From Arachnopeziza araneosa (Eukaryota; Ascomycota; Leotiomycetes; Helotiales; Arachnopezizaceae), in assembly GCA_003988855.1 (NCBI GenBank), contig QYAI01000155.1, positions 90,369 through 154,368 of the forward strand: a DNA stretch of 64,000 nt, written 5' to 3'. Shown one piece after another: positions 22,262 to 33,217 of the stretch. Each line of letters begins with the position of its first letter. The stretch's first letter is position 1. The translations under genes were made by a program, and so were the position numbers. The notes beneath the pieces were generated by a model, which saw only the letters and a program-made list of their open reading frames with translations, searched no databases and was not told where the DNA came from.

Positions 22262-23654
22262 ATCTGAGCGACAGAGAAATGACGCGCGGATAGGTGTGAT
22301 GAAGCTCTGAGAGCACTTAGCTAATCAAGGCATGGATGTATAGTGGAAGTAGGATTGGCGTTAGATTGTATATAATATCAAATATGATAACTCGAGTCTC
22401 CCTGATAGGGTTTCAGTCTTCCTTGGCTTTGGCGGACTGCCGTTTCCAACATATTGTTTTGATTGTCGCGTGTACCAATCGGTTGACAGACGTAATCAGG
22501 TTAAAGCCGATCCCTCGGCTCCGTTGCCCCATTGAGGCTGAAAGCAGCATTTCATGGAGATCACATGACTCTATACTTCGCCATCATCATACAAAAGACC
22601 TACCTAGTGTGTGGAGAGAAACTGTTAAAACAATTTTATAGAACTGTGTCTTCGTAGCAAGCCCAGTTTGTGGACTTCAAAATGAAATCGAGCGAGCCGG
22701 CCTCAGATAACCGGTATGTCACGTGGCAAGGTAACCTCTTTAACTTCACTCAACCCTGCTCCTATCACACTCGAATTACTAGCCTTTTAACTCAAGTCAA
22801 ATGGGTACTACTTGCCTCTTTAAATTCAACGAAACTAGCGAAGATAGGATGAGAGATAACTTTCAGTCAATTGGATTAAGATGCCAAGATTGGGTTACAT
22901 TGTATCACTGGAACATTCTTGTAAATACATGGAAAAGCAAGATTCAGGCGCGCTGGGCGCCAAATACAATGGGTTTTTGTCGTTGTTTTTGGGTAGCAAT
23001 TGTCCCAACGCTCTAATCCGAGAAGGCCACACTCGGGGGGAAGAGGGATGGGGTTTAGCTAATTATAGTTTCAATACCACGGGTTTTGAAGCGTCTTGAG
23101 CGGGATTTTTAAGGTTTCACATACTCGACAAGTGTGAGGTAATCCGCCCAGAACATCGTGCTCAACTAATTCCAGAGTAAATATTCTACAGTATTGAGAT
23201 AATGACATAGTTCTGGTTTGGCTTGAAATTTTCCTTCTAATTTAAGCAGCCTATTACTTATCTGCCACAAAAATTGTGATTGGTGAAATAAAGCCAGGGG
23301 CTTTTTCTCTAACATTTGGGTTAACTTTTCTGCACTGCCCCTAAACTAATGTTCTGAATTTGATACGCGAAAACGCAATACTCGAGTGCGTTGGTCGCTT
23401 TCATACCTCTGCTTACATCTGCTCCGCAGCCACGATCGATTCCGAGTGATAGCATATCATCAACCTTACCGAGCACCATCAGTAGACTCATAAATGCGGA
23501 TAGAGCTGCTGCCCTATCTACGCGACGCAACAGAGCCATGAGCCTCAGAAAACGACGATCTTGCTACCGGCGAGGTCAAGGTGAGGTTGCAATGATTTTG
23601 TACTTCGGCTATCACAGCGCGCCTTTTCATATCCTACTGTATCAATTCCGCTTG
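22262..23654. other. Intergenic, no gene seen
   Basis: Contains the 3' flank of the LPMO and the sequence before a degraded transpeptidase gene. Only short unrelated frames are present. Confidence 0.6.
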
Positions 23655-25735
23655 AGCAGAACCATGGAGCAAAATCCCAAGCAATTACCCGACACCGATT
23701 CCGGCACCCCAATTAAAGGGTCATCTAGGAGCGGTAGCCTCAGTCAGCAAGACCTGCAGTCAGGTGGGTATAGATGTTATTAGGAATGGCGGAAATGCTG
23801 CCGATGCGGTATGAACTTCTCCGTTCTTCCATCCCCAGACAAGCAATGTTAAATCATCTAGGCTACCGCAGCTCAATTTTGTCTTGGGGCTGTTGGTAAG
23901 CGCCTAATGATATCATAAAGGGCTTTTTTAACACGAGCTTACCTTTTTCAGCTCCTAATCTAACAGGATTTGGAGGTGGTGGTTTTGTATTGATCAGGAC
24001 CGAGACTGGCTCATACGACTCCGTCGACTTTCGAGAAGCTGCACCAGCTGGTGCAGCGGAGGATATGTTCTCAAAGAATGCAAACAGCTCCCGATTTGGT
24101 AGTCTTGCTAGGTTAGAGAAACATGACCGTCTTGCTTTTGTACCTACTGACTAGAAGAAGCGGGGTTCCTGGCGAGGTTCGGGGCCTTGAGTATATCCAT
24201 CGAACTTATGGTTCGATTCCATGGTCCGATCTTGTGCAACCGGCAATCCACTTAGCTCTCTCTGGTCATATCATCACTAAAGATCTTGCTCCCGCGATGG
24301 AAATCTATGCTTCAAGTGGGTTTCTTGTCTAAGATCCTTCGTGGGCTATCGACTTTGCACCAAATGGAACACGACTCGGTGAAGGTGACTTGCTGACCCG
24401 GAAACGATATGGAGAGCGCTGCTACAGTCAAGACCTTGGCCGCTGAAGGTGGAATAATGACAACTGCCGACTTGGCAGAGTACTCAGTTACTATTCGAAA
24501 GCCTCTCAGCATTGACTACCGAGGGTTCAAGGTTACTAGCTGTAGTGCACCATCTAGTGGAGTTGTAGTGCTTCAAACTTTGAAGACTGTCGAAGGATAC
24601 GCGGATTTGTGGGAGCTTCCAATCAATTGGCCTTCAAACCCATCGATTGGATGAAGCGATACGCTTCGGCTACGGTGCTGTAAGTACACGCCACCTCTCG
24701 AAATAAGTCCAAAGGTTAACACAGTATCATGTTGCAGAGGACATTATTCGGTGACCCATCTTTCGTGGCAATGTCACAAAACTTGAGAACGACATGCTTC
24801 AAGAATCCACCACTGACGAGAATCGTAGTCGAATTTCTGATTTACATACTCTGCCCGTCACCACCTACAATCCGCTAGGTTTAGAGAGTCTGGAAACGTT
24901 GGTTTGCATCTCAAGAATCCAACATGCTGTATATTAACACGTTTCAGACTAGGAACTTCACATCTAAGTGTTGCACATAAGGCGGGAATGGCCATCTCTC
25001 TTACAAGCACTGTTAATCTCGATTTCGGATCTCAACTTGTGGTGCCAGAAACTGGTCTTGTCATGAATAATGAAATGGACGACTTCTCGACGCCCAATTC
25101 TACTAATTCATTTGGTTATATTCCTTCTCCAGAGAATTTCATCAGACCCTGAAAGAGACCACAGTCATCGATAGCCCCAACAATAGTGGAATTTCTAAGC
25201 AACAATACTCTGTATTTTGTTGTCGGAAGCAATCGACGCTCCTCGATTTCACGGTCAACTGACACTGTCGGTTCACCTGATAAACCTAGGTTATCCGTGT
25301 TGGCCGGTTTACCCTGGATACTGGACTCCTCACGTTGTGGAGGGGCCTGTATCGGTGGGTTAAGTTGGCTTGTATTAGAAAGAAGGATGGAGGCAGCTGG
25401 AGAACCCTTATGGGGTTCTGGCTGCCTGACTCACTAGGCTCTCGTGCGTGGCACGTGATTATTGTACCAACAGACACCAAATGAGGTATAGAAGATTTAA
25501 GACACTACACAAGCCCCCACTGACCAAATATAGATCTCATTCCGGCCTGGCTACAATGGTGAAATCATTAAATTCTTGCGAACCAGGGGTCATAACATTA
25601 AATTTGAAGATAATGGCCAATCTGACGCACATGCTCTCAGAAGATTATTCGATGGCGCCTTTGAAGCTGCCGGAGACCCACGCTTGCCAGACTCTGGGGA
25701 TAGCCAAACCGTACTGTAATTTTTCTAGCCTCTTC
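23655..25735 (+). pseudogene. Gamma-glutamyltranspeptidase remnant
   Basis: Gamma-glutamyltranspeptidase moves the gamma-glutamyl group of glutathione; it is an Ntn-hydrolase that cleaves itself before a Thr. Pieces occur in the correct order but in several frames: GHLGAVASVSKTCSQVG, IDVIRNGGNAADA, ATAAQFCLGAV, NLTGFGGGGFVLIRTETGSY, SGVPGEVRGLEYIHRTYG, GGIMTTADLAEYSVTIRKPL, RLDEAIRFGYGA, then the catalytic region TSHLSVAHKAGMAISLTSTV (Thr present), DEMDDFSTP-like MNNEMDDFSTP, KRPQSSIAPTIVEF, NNTLYFVVGS, and HNIKFEDNGQSDAHALRRLF. Faults: no ATG in the frame of the first exon (TGA upstream), phase breaks near 24080-24165, TGA where GGA is expected in FIRP-GKRP (25150-25152), and scrambled sequence at about 25230-25540. 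Some introns are still recognisable, for example the one ending TTTTTCAG near 23950. Confidence 0.86.
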
Positions 25736-26044
25736 ATTGAGTTCTATGTAACTTTAGTTGAAAACCATGGCTATTATTCTATTTTATCAATTCTAGCACT
25801 GTGACCCGCCTATGGATTCCTTCCAGCGGCTAGAAACGGATGAATATGACAAGTGTGTTTGAGAAATAGGTATTAGTGGAGAGTTGTCTATTGGTCGCTC
25901 GGTTGTGTCTGCAGTTCGTGGTTGTTGACTTCTCTTATCTAGAGCGCGCAGCCCATTGCGACGGCACTATTTGTGACAGACTTAAAGCAAAATTTCTACT
26001 ATACCTATCAAGAACTATCTAGAATCTGACTCGACAGTGGCAAA
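25736..26044. other. Intergenic, no gene seen
   Basis: Short spacer between two pseudogenes. No feature recognised. Confidence 0.55.
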
Positions 26045-27449
26045 ATGCCAAGACTACTCCGAGTGCCGAAATACTGCTCCAGTTCCTGGATCAAAATTCC
26101 ATATCCGATTTTTCCGATTACAATGGCTCGATTATTCCAGTATGCTTCGCTGCCTATCCTCACCAGATCCTACATTGAAGAACTGATCAAAGACAACAAA
26201 TTCTACGCGGTTAGGGTAGGATTTCTCACTCTACTCGAAAATAAGGAGTGGAAGTTGAAGCTAGATCCCAAAAAGGCTGCTGGCCACTCACCACTGATAC
26301 CTAGTTAGGAATTCTTGCGCATTGGTCCTTGGGCCCCAGGCCATGTGTCTGCTCAATGTTTCTTCAGAAAGTATGATGGCGCAGAACTACTCCCTGACGA
26401 GATGTGTCGCAGGTCCGCACTCCAGGAGGCTATTTCCCAAGCCAAAGAAACTGGACATGACATCGACGTGGGCTTCGAAATCGAGTTTTGCGTCGCCGTG
26501 ATGAAAGGCGACGGTTCAGTTGTGGCACCAGTGCTGGGCTCGCACTACCCTTCCTCAATGCGTACCTTGGAGAGTTTCATGCTCCCAGTGATGGACGAGA
26601 TCGTGGCTCTCCTAGAAAGTGCCGGGGTGTCAGTGCTACTTTATCACGCCGAAGGACAGAGGGACCAATACGAGACCGTCACAAGGCAACTTCCAGTTTT
26701 AGAAGCAGCCGATGTCGTTATGTTTACACGCGAAGTAATTCGTAACGTGTGCCTAAAGCGCTCTGTTGTTCAAACCTTCCACCCCTGGAGCCCTGCTACA
26801 AATGGCGCTCACGCAAACCTTTCCCTTCGCGGTGGCGGAGAGCTCGGTGCCAAAGTCGAGCAGAGCTTTCTTGCAGGTCTGTTGGAGCATCTCGGGGCTA
26901 TTTTCGCCTTTGGTTTACCGCTACCCGTCAGATACAAGAGGGTAGCAGCAGGTCAACAAGCATTTGGCCGGTATGAGACTTGGGGTTCTCAGAATAGGGA
27001 AACGCCGATTAGGAACAAGGGGCTAGCTTTCTGGGAGCTAAGATTTGTTGATGCTATCGCAAATGCTTATTTGGTACTTGCGGCCGTGATCGCCGCAGGC
27101 ACTTCTGGAGTAAAATTAAGCACAGAGCTTACACTAAAGGATTGCCAAGATACCAATTGCCACATCTTGTTTGCAGTCATGTTAAAAGTGCTGACAAATT
27201 GTCGACACAGTTGATCCTAAGACCCTATCTCCTGAATGTCGCTTAGGATTAGGAATCGTTCGTGCATTGCCTTCTAGAATGGACCAAGCTCATTCATCAT
27301 TAAGGGCGGATTGTTTGCTGGATGAAGTCCTGGGCAATAGGATTGTTGAGACCTATATCAGGCTCATGAAAGAGTTCGCTGATACGCTTGACAAGGTTGG
27401 GGAGATGGATTCAGTCGCGCAACGGGGTTTCCTACATGCTCGACTTTGA
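26045..27449 (+). pseudogene. Glutamine-synthetase-like (gamma-glutamyl ligase) pseudogene
   Basis: The body matches the glutamine synthetase catalytic domain of fungal GS-like proteins: EELIKDNKFYAVRVGFLTLL, FLRIGPWAPGHVSAQCFF, VGFEIEFCV (metal-binding Glu), LYHAEGQRDQYE, VVQTFHPWSPATNGAHANLS, FWELRFVDAIANAYLVLAAV and, after an intron, DPKTLSPECRLGLGIVRALP. Two breaks stand out. TAG at 26306-26308 interrupts one otherwise continuous frame (PLIPS-stop-EFLRIG). The intron 27150-27210 restores LKDCQ-VDPKTLSPE exactly but starts with AT (ATACCA) instead of GT, so its donor has been lost; reading on gives a stop at 27214. The N-terminal 60 codons also fit poorly (the expected DY motif appears in another frame). 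Members of this family join amines or amino acids to glutamate; the actual substrate is unknown. It follows the transpeptidase remnant on the same strand. Confidence 0.84.
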
Positions 27450-27787
27450 ACACGAGAAAAATTCAACTCATTGGTTGAAATGCCTCATATGATTTGAAAT
27501 ATCACTGTTCACTCCGAGCTTGGTTTACATTTATCATCCCGCTACTTCATAGCAGTGTTCTGATTATATTTTACACATTCAATATTAGATCTATATGCTA
27601 AGTTTGCAGCTTCCGCAAAACACATGAAATACGTTATTCGGACTTGTGTACATGGGTATCCTTTATTTCTTTCTCTATAACTCCTTTGATAGACTTGTCA
27701 TCATCACTGATTTTCGACTGCGCTAAATTACTTGAATTGAATATCGCCGCTCAAACTTCATCCTTAGATATCTGGAACAGACGAGAA
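27450..27787. other. Intergenic between convergent genes
   Basis: The 3' flanks of the GS-like pseudogene and the Hsp70-like gene meet here. Nothing else was recognised. Confidence 0.55.
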
Positions 27788-30249
27788 TCAGGAAGTTGGT
27801 GGCATTGGTAGAAATCGTCGAGGTTCAAGCCAAGTTTCGGATCTAGATTCATACCGACTTTCGGGCCCGGGTTCAAACTCTCTTTCCGATGTAGACTCAG
27901 GCCGGCTTTCCGATCTAGGCTCAAATCTCCTTTCTGATCTAAGTGAAAGACTCGTTTCCAATCCGCGCTCAGACCTGCTTTCCGATCTTAGTGAAAATCT
28001 ACTTTCCGGTCCAGGCTCAGACCTGCTCTCCGACCTAAATGAAGGCCTAGTTCCTACAAGCCTAGATTCATCGGGAACAAAGGGTGGGTTGACTCTCAAA
28101 GCCTTTTGTCGGCGACCGTTATAGATGACTGCAAATTCTATCATCGTCCCGGAGGGCCTCATCTCGACTTCAAATTGAACATCTTTCCAGATCTCGCCAT
28201 TGGGGTTGGTCACCGATGGAAGGTCTTCGAAAGGAAGATTTAGCTGGCAGATGATGTCTCCTTCAGCTACGACCGTCTCATCATTGACGAGTGGAGGGTC
28301 ATCCAGATCGCATCGAAGTAGAGTAACCTCGAAGCGATTACGATAGAAAGGTCTCTTGGCTCGCCTGCTCCAATCCATCCTTACCGGTTCATCGCCAATA
28401 TCCTGCTTCTAAGTATCGTCAGAATTGAAAAAAGAGGATTGGCTTTTAACACATACTGCGTGAATGTACCAGTGCATGATATTGACCGCCATCTCTTTAC
28501 CCGCTGCGTTAACATGTTTCCTAGTCTCAGGTGGATGTAGTCCAGGGACGTAGTCAACCATGATAGCTATTCCATATGAAGCTCGCATAACTCGGGAGAC
28601 GATCTGGGCAGGCATGATATTGTTATCATCCTGTGAGTTAAGATGAGCGGCTCTAAGCATAGCTCCTCGGCAAACTGCTGTCCATCTGAAATGTCACGTT
28701 AGCATGTGAATACGAATTAGGACGTTGTTTTAACGTACGCTTTTTGCTCTGATGAACTCCTAACCTCAATACCTGCTTCGGCCTGGATTCGGTTGAAGAG
28801 ATAAGGACTTTGTCCAAATCCACCTACGAGAAGAACTGCTGTTGGGGTATTTGACCTTCTGGGGTTATCCCCTGCTTTTTGGATTTGATCCATAACTAAA
28901 GCGACGATTTGGTCAACAACAATGTCAAAAATACTAGCTACTTGATCCCTGCCATATTGTCAGCGTGAGAGAATTACAAATCTTGTTATTCTATGATATC
29001 GAACCTTGGAAGCCGCAACTGATGCCCTCGTACTTGCGCTTTTGATTTCTTCGATGATCGTCCGGAAAACGGATTCATGGAGCGCAAATTGATACCTTGG
29101 ATGGCGATTAGTTCTGGAGGTACTGTGATACCAACCTCAGAGTCTGATCCGTTGAAACTTTGTTTTAGCCCACGCTCCCAATGATCTTGCCTCCATATTG
29201 TCTTGTTAAAATCACTTAAGTTATTCCAATTTTTCTTCCCAACCCAATCGGGCATCTTCCTTTCGAATGCTTCGTCGACAAAAACCGCGCCGCATAGTTT
29301 TCCTAGCATTAACTGTTAGAATTTCAAAGGAAAAGTTTTGAGCCAGCCCTAACCTGCACCCATCGCACACTCTGACAATTTCCAACTTTGCCTACTTTCC
29401 AAAGTGTACGTTATAAGGTCCTAGATCAGTTTGTTAGCCGGAAAGGACAGAATGTGGCGAAAAAGACACAAGAACTTACGGCAGTACCTCCTCCAACATC
29501 ACACATGACGAAGCTATCACCACTCTGTATGGTGTGAGCTGGTATCATTCTGAGATTCAGGTGCATTGACAAACCTCGACTGGATGTCCGTCATGATCAT
29601 CCATCACAGCTAGAGCAGCAGCTTCGGGCTCTGGACAAAGATCCAAGATCGTTTCACCAGCACGCCTACGATCCAATATTCCAGCCGTCTCTGCGGCATG
29701 CCTCATACGACTTTGCGCGTAGACTGGCCAGATTGCTGGGACCGTAAGGACAACTCGAAAAGGCAGACCCTCTACTGTTGCTTCACCGAGCTCCTTCTTC
29801 ACCGCCTTTAACGTATGCTTCCATAACAGCTCCAAATAATCTGCAATAACTTGCTCGGCTGTTTTTCGCAGTCTAGCTAGCATAGTTCTTCCTTCTTGAA
29901 TGTATGACAAACTGCTTGCTCCTCTACCCATATGCTTTTCCAAGTCCCCATCTTTCAGAAGGAGCAGTTTGAACCATCGCAATGGCGTTTCCTCCGGAGG
30001 GATGTTGAACCCCCATCTGATCTGGCTTCCTTGGTAGAGAATCTGTGTAGGCACCTTGCGGCTGGTTTTTTCACCTTCATAACCATCCCATTTCGTGATG
30101 ACCTGGTTAAGTTCGAGTCTCGCCGAAGACGTCCATGCCACACCCGAGAAACTGTAAGGTTGTTAGTCACGAGTACGTTAGATCAATCCAGTGACAAACG
30201 TCGTCCCAAAATCAATCCCAAATAGCAGAGCAGACCCAGGAAGCGCCAT
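27788..30249 (-). CDS. Hsp70-like (HSPA12-type) actin-fold ATPase with Arg/Ser/Glu repeat tail, 696 aa
   Basis: A cytosolic Hsp70-related ATPase of the fungal HSPA12-like family, which lacks the classic substrate-binding domain. Eight exons (30249-30200, 30151-29575, 29524-29480, 29420-29354, 29302-29005, 28948-28739, 28685-28457, 28402-27788) join in phase to 2091 nt. Motifs: phosphate 1 FGIDFGTTFSGVAW, split by an intron with GTTTGT donor; RVVLTVPAIWP; phosphate 2 FVMCDVGGGTADLITYT; GKLCGAVFVDEAFE; adenosine loop AVLLVGGFGQSPYLFNRI; and VCRGAMLRAA. The last 70 residues are low-complexity repeats of the kind SESRSE, RPSFRSES and EPGPESR (about 27800-28070), which is unusual for the family and looks like recent expansion. 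It starts 768 bp from a coiled-coil gene on the other strand, so they may share a promoter. It appears intact. Confidence 0.9.
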
Positions 30250-31017
30250 TTTTCATGGTGTTGGTGCTCGGTTTTGGTGTTGCTTGGTTTCAATCCGCCT
30301 TGCGAACCGGTTCAAACTTGTCGAAATCAAAGAATATCGAATTCGAAATGAAATGATTCGTCATAATATAATCGAGAATGCAAGAACCCGAGGCTCAGGT
30401 GTGGATCATTTCTACTGTAGCTCTGCCATCCGAGATGGGTAGAACTTCGAAGTTGTTTCCGCGTGGAAGGAAATGGCGTGAGGCTGTGGTCACAATTCTG
30501 CCACTTGGGTCTCCTGCTCTGAGGGCACTCTGGATTTTGCACCAAAAATGCACTTGCAGCCGGAGTTGCAGCGGGGAGAGCCCTGCCGAGACATTTTGGT
30601 GGGCGAAGGGGCTCATAGGCCATGTTGGACGGAGCTACTGCAGTTGTTGTTCCCACCCTTCAAGACTGAGTGAGACTGCGCCCCCCATTTTAGCTGGAAT
30701 ACCGTAATTTTCGAGAAAATCCAGGCGGGGAGGTGTCTGGAATACAGCGAGTCCATGCGCCAAGAGATGGAGGCCTAAAAATTCCAAGCCGATTTATGCA
30801 TGTGGTCACACCATTGCACGCTGCATTTCAGCTTCTCCAAGCCTTTCAAAAAGGTGTGGGAGGGGCAGCGCACCATCATGAAAGGCGAGCGAAACCCGAT
30901 CAAGGCTGACAGCCTTCAACGGTACGATTGTGTCGTTCTACAGATTGAAATTTCCGACATCGTTTGCCAAGCTCATTGCGCGCCGAAAGACCTTTGAGAA
31001 ATTCTATTGCAGGTCTC
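30250..31017. other. Divergent intergenic region (Hsp70-like / coiled-coil gene)
   Basis: Both neighbours start outwards from this 768-bp stretch, so it must hold both promoters. No TATA box or heat-shock element could be named with confidence. Confidence 0.55.
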
Positions 31018-33066
31018 ATGCCTCCTCCTGGGGATTTACCGTTGAGTCATCCTGGGAATTATGGGCGTCCTCCGTCACTCTCCCACACCCAATCCAAAAC
31101 AATCAAGAAGAAAAACCATTTCCGAAACTTCTTTTCAACCAAAGATCAGAATGATCCTGCGGAACAGCAAAAAATGAGCTCGGAATATTCGCCCAATACA
31201 CCCAAATCGATGCATTCTGGGCTGGCTAACAGACCACTGCGAAGCTACACTGGACCAGTAAGTCTCGTTTGATTGAACGATTTCTTGGCTGAAAGATTTA
31301 CAGCAACCATATTCAAATGGTTTCCAGCCCACTGCCAGTCCGGAATATGATGCTATGGGAGGGCCAACCCTGCTACCACATCTAAATGGTCTTCAGCCCA
31401 TCAAGATTCCGGAATTCAACGCGATGGGAGGATCAACTCTGCCGCAGCCTTCCCCAGAAGCAACATCTAGTCACCCAATAATAAAGAGGAAAGTTTTAGA
31501 AGGACAAAGCAATGGAGTAGACCAGTCAGGGCCTACGAATGAAGAATTCCTTCTTAATGAGAACGAGCAATTGCGAAGCAATCTAGCACTGTTGTTAGGA
31601 AACGACGCGACATGGAAGAATAAGTATCAGGACTTGAATGTTAGGTATCAAAGGATCAGGGAAGAATTGCAGTCCGTTTCAGGGAGATTAGATGATAAAG
31701 AAAACGACTTCCAGGAGGTTGATGGCGATGTCAAAAGAAAAAATAATGAATTGCGCCAGTTTCGACTTGATTTCGAGGAAGAGAAGAAGAAATGGGAAAG
31801 TGGCACAAAGATAGAGCAAGAAATGCGGAAGAGAATCCAAGAGCTCGAGTCCAACCTCCGAGCTGACTCAGAGAAGAAGCAGCAGTACTACGAGAAACTT
31901 CAAACCGAAAAGACCCGCGCGGAACAACTCACCATACAATCTCAAGGGTTTGAAACTAAATTTCAAGAGACTAGTAATGCGCTTGAGGCTAGGATATTAG
32001 AGCTCTCAGCAGCTGATAGCGACTACCAAGACTTACAGAGAATTCACGCCGCAGCGAGTGACGAGTTAGCTAAAATAAAACTTGAGAGCAAATCGACATT
32101 AGATGATCAATTCTTTTTGGAATACTGGCGACGTCTTCAGCGGGATGTCCGGGAATGGGCAGAAATCTACTTCTGGGGCGGAGCCAAAAAGTCTAACTGG
32201 ATGGCGGTGCGAACTGAGGATCAACCGGTCATCAACCCAAAGCTTCTTGAGTTGTCCCCCGATTGTCCAAATCTACTTTACAAGTCAGAAGATGGCTCGG
32301 GCCGTGCACTCATTGCCGAGGCTTATTTATGGAAGTTCATTGAGGAGAAAGTCTTGGATGGAAATCCCAAATCGTTTTCGCAAGGCTTCTTCTGGGGACA
32401 CGGTCTACGAAGTGAACTATGTCGCATGGAAAAATTTCTTCGTCCAAGTAAGTCACCCCGTAGCCAATTATGACAAGTAGCCCTAACTAGTTATTCCTAG
32501 GAGAAGGATCCACAGATGCCGAGCTCCGGGTTTTCTATAAGTGGAAAGCAAGCACTGCCAAAATATTGATATCTCGGCTACAGCCTCCCTCGAATCAAAT
32601 TCGAATTCCTGTGGACTTTGAAATTCTTGATAACATGATAGGTAGGATCTTAAGCGTGTTAGATTCCTCGCTTATGGCAAGCGACGGAGACCTACATTCA
32701 TGCAAGTCAAGTCTGAGAGGGATTCTTCATTCAGCTATTGAATTTGATGCTTATATCAACGAGCAATGGTCGTCGATCTATCCGGTTGCCATAGCACGCG
32801 GACTGAGAGAAAGGCACGGCTTCCACTTTAACAGCGCGAACATGGAACCTGTCAATAATATCTATATCCCAGAAGGTGAATTTGTCGGGTTACTCGTCTC
32901 TCCAGCGCTGGTGAGAAGAGGCACGTCAAATGGGGATAAATACGACGAGGTTGAGCTTCTGGCAAAGAGTCAGGTCTTACCTCAAGGGTTTCTATCAAGC
33001 ACCCAGAAGTCTAAGAATTCCAAGACACGAGCCGGACAGGTGGTGGAAAGTCTTTATAGGAAATGA
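31018..33066 (+). CDS. Coiled-coil protein of unknown function, 649 aa
   Basis: No known family was recognised. Exons 31018-31257, 31304-32447 and 32501-33066 join in phase (1950 nt), with introns 31258-31303 and 32448-32500. The ATG at 31018 opens a Pro/Ser-rich, basic N-terminus (MPPPGDLPLSHPGNYG, a KTIKKK patch). Two sequences sharing an AMGG(P/S)TL core repeat around 31350 and 31425. Residues about 150-330 form a long charged coiled coil (EENEQLRSN-type heptads, KKKWESGTKIEQEMRKRIQE, QQYYEKLQTEKTRAEQL). The C-terminal 300 residues are globular (RRLQRDVREWAEIYFWG, SRLQPPSNQIRIPVDFE, IYIPEGEFVGLLVSPALVRR). The globular half resembles uncharacterised fungal-specific proteins often seen in effector-like or NLR neighbourhoods (impression only). 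It is divergent from the Hsp70-like gene. Confidence 0.82.
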
Positions 33067-33217
33067 ATCTATTTACTAGCTCATGATATCATGTACATTA
33101 TATAGGAATTAGAACGAAACAACATGCATCTAATGCCCTTATTTTGGAAACCGATTAGTCCATGTTAAATTTCACTGTGCAATCTAATGCAGTCCATTAT
33201 CCCAGCTAGAACACCGA

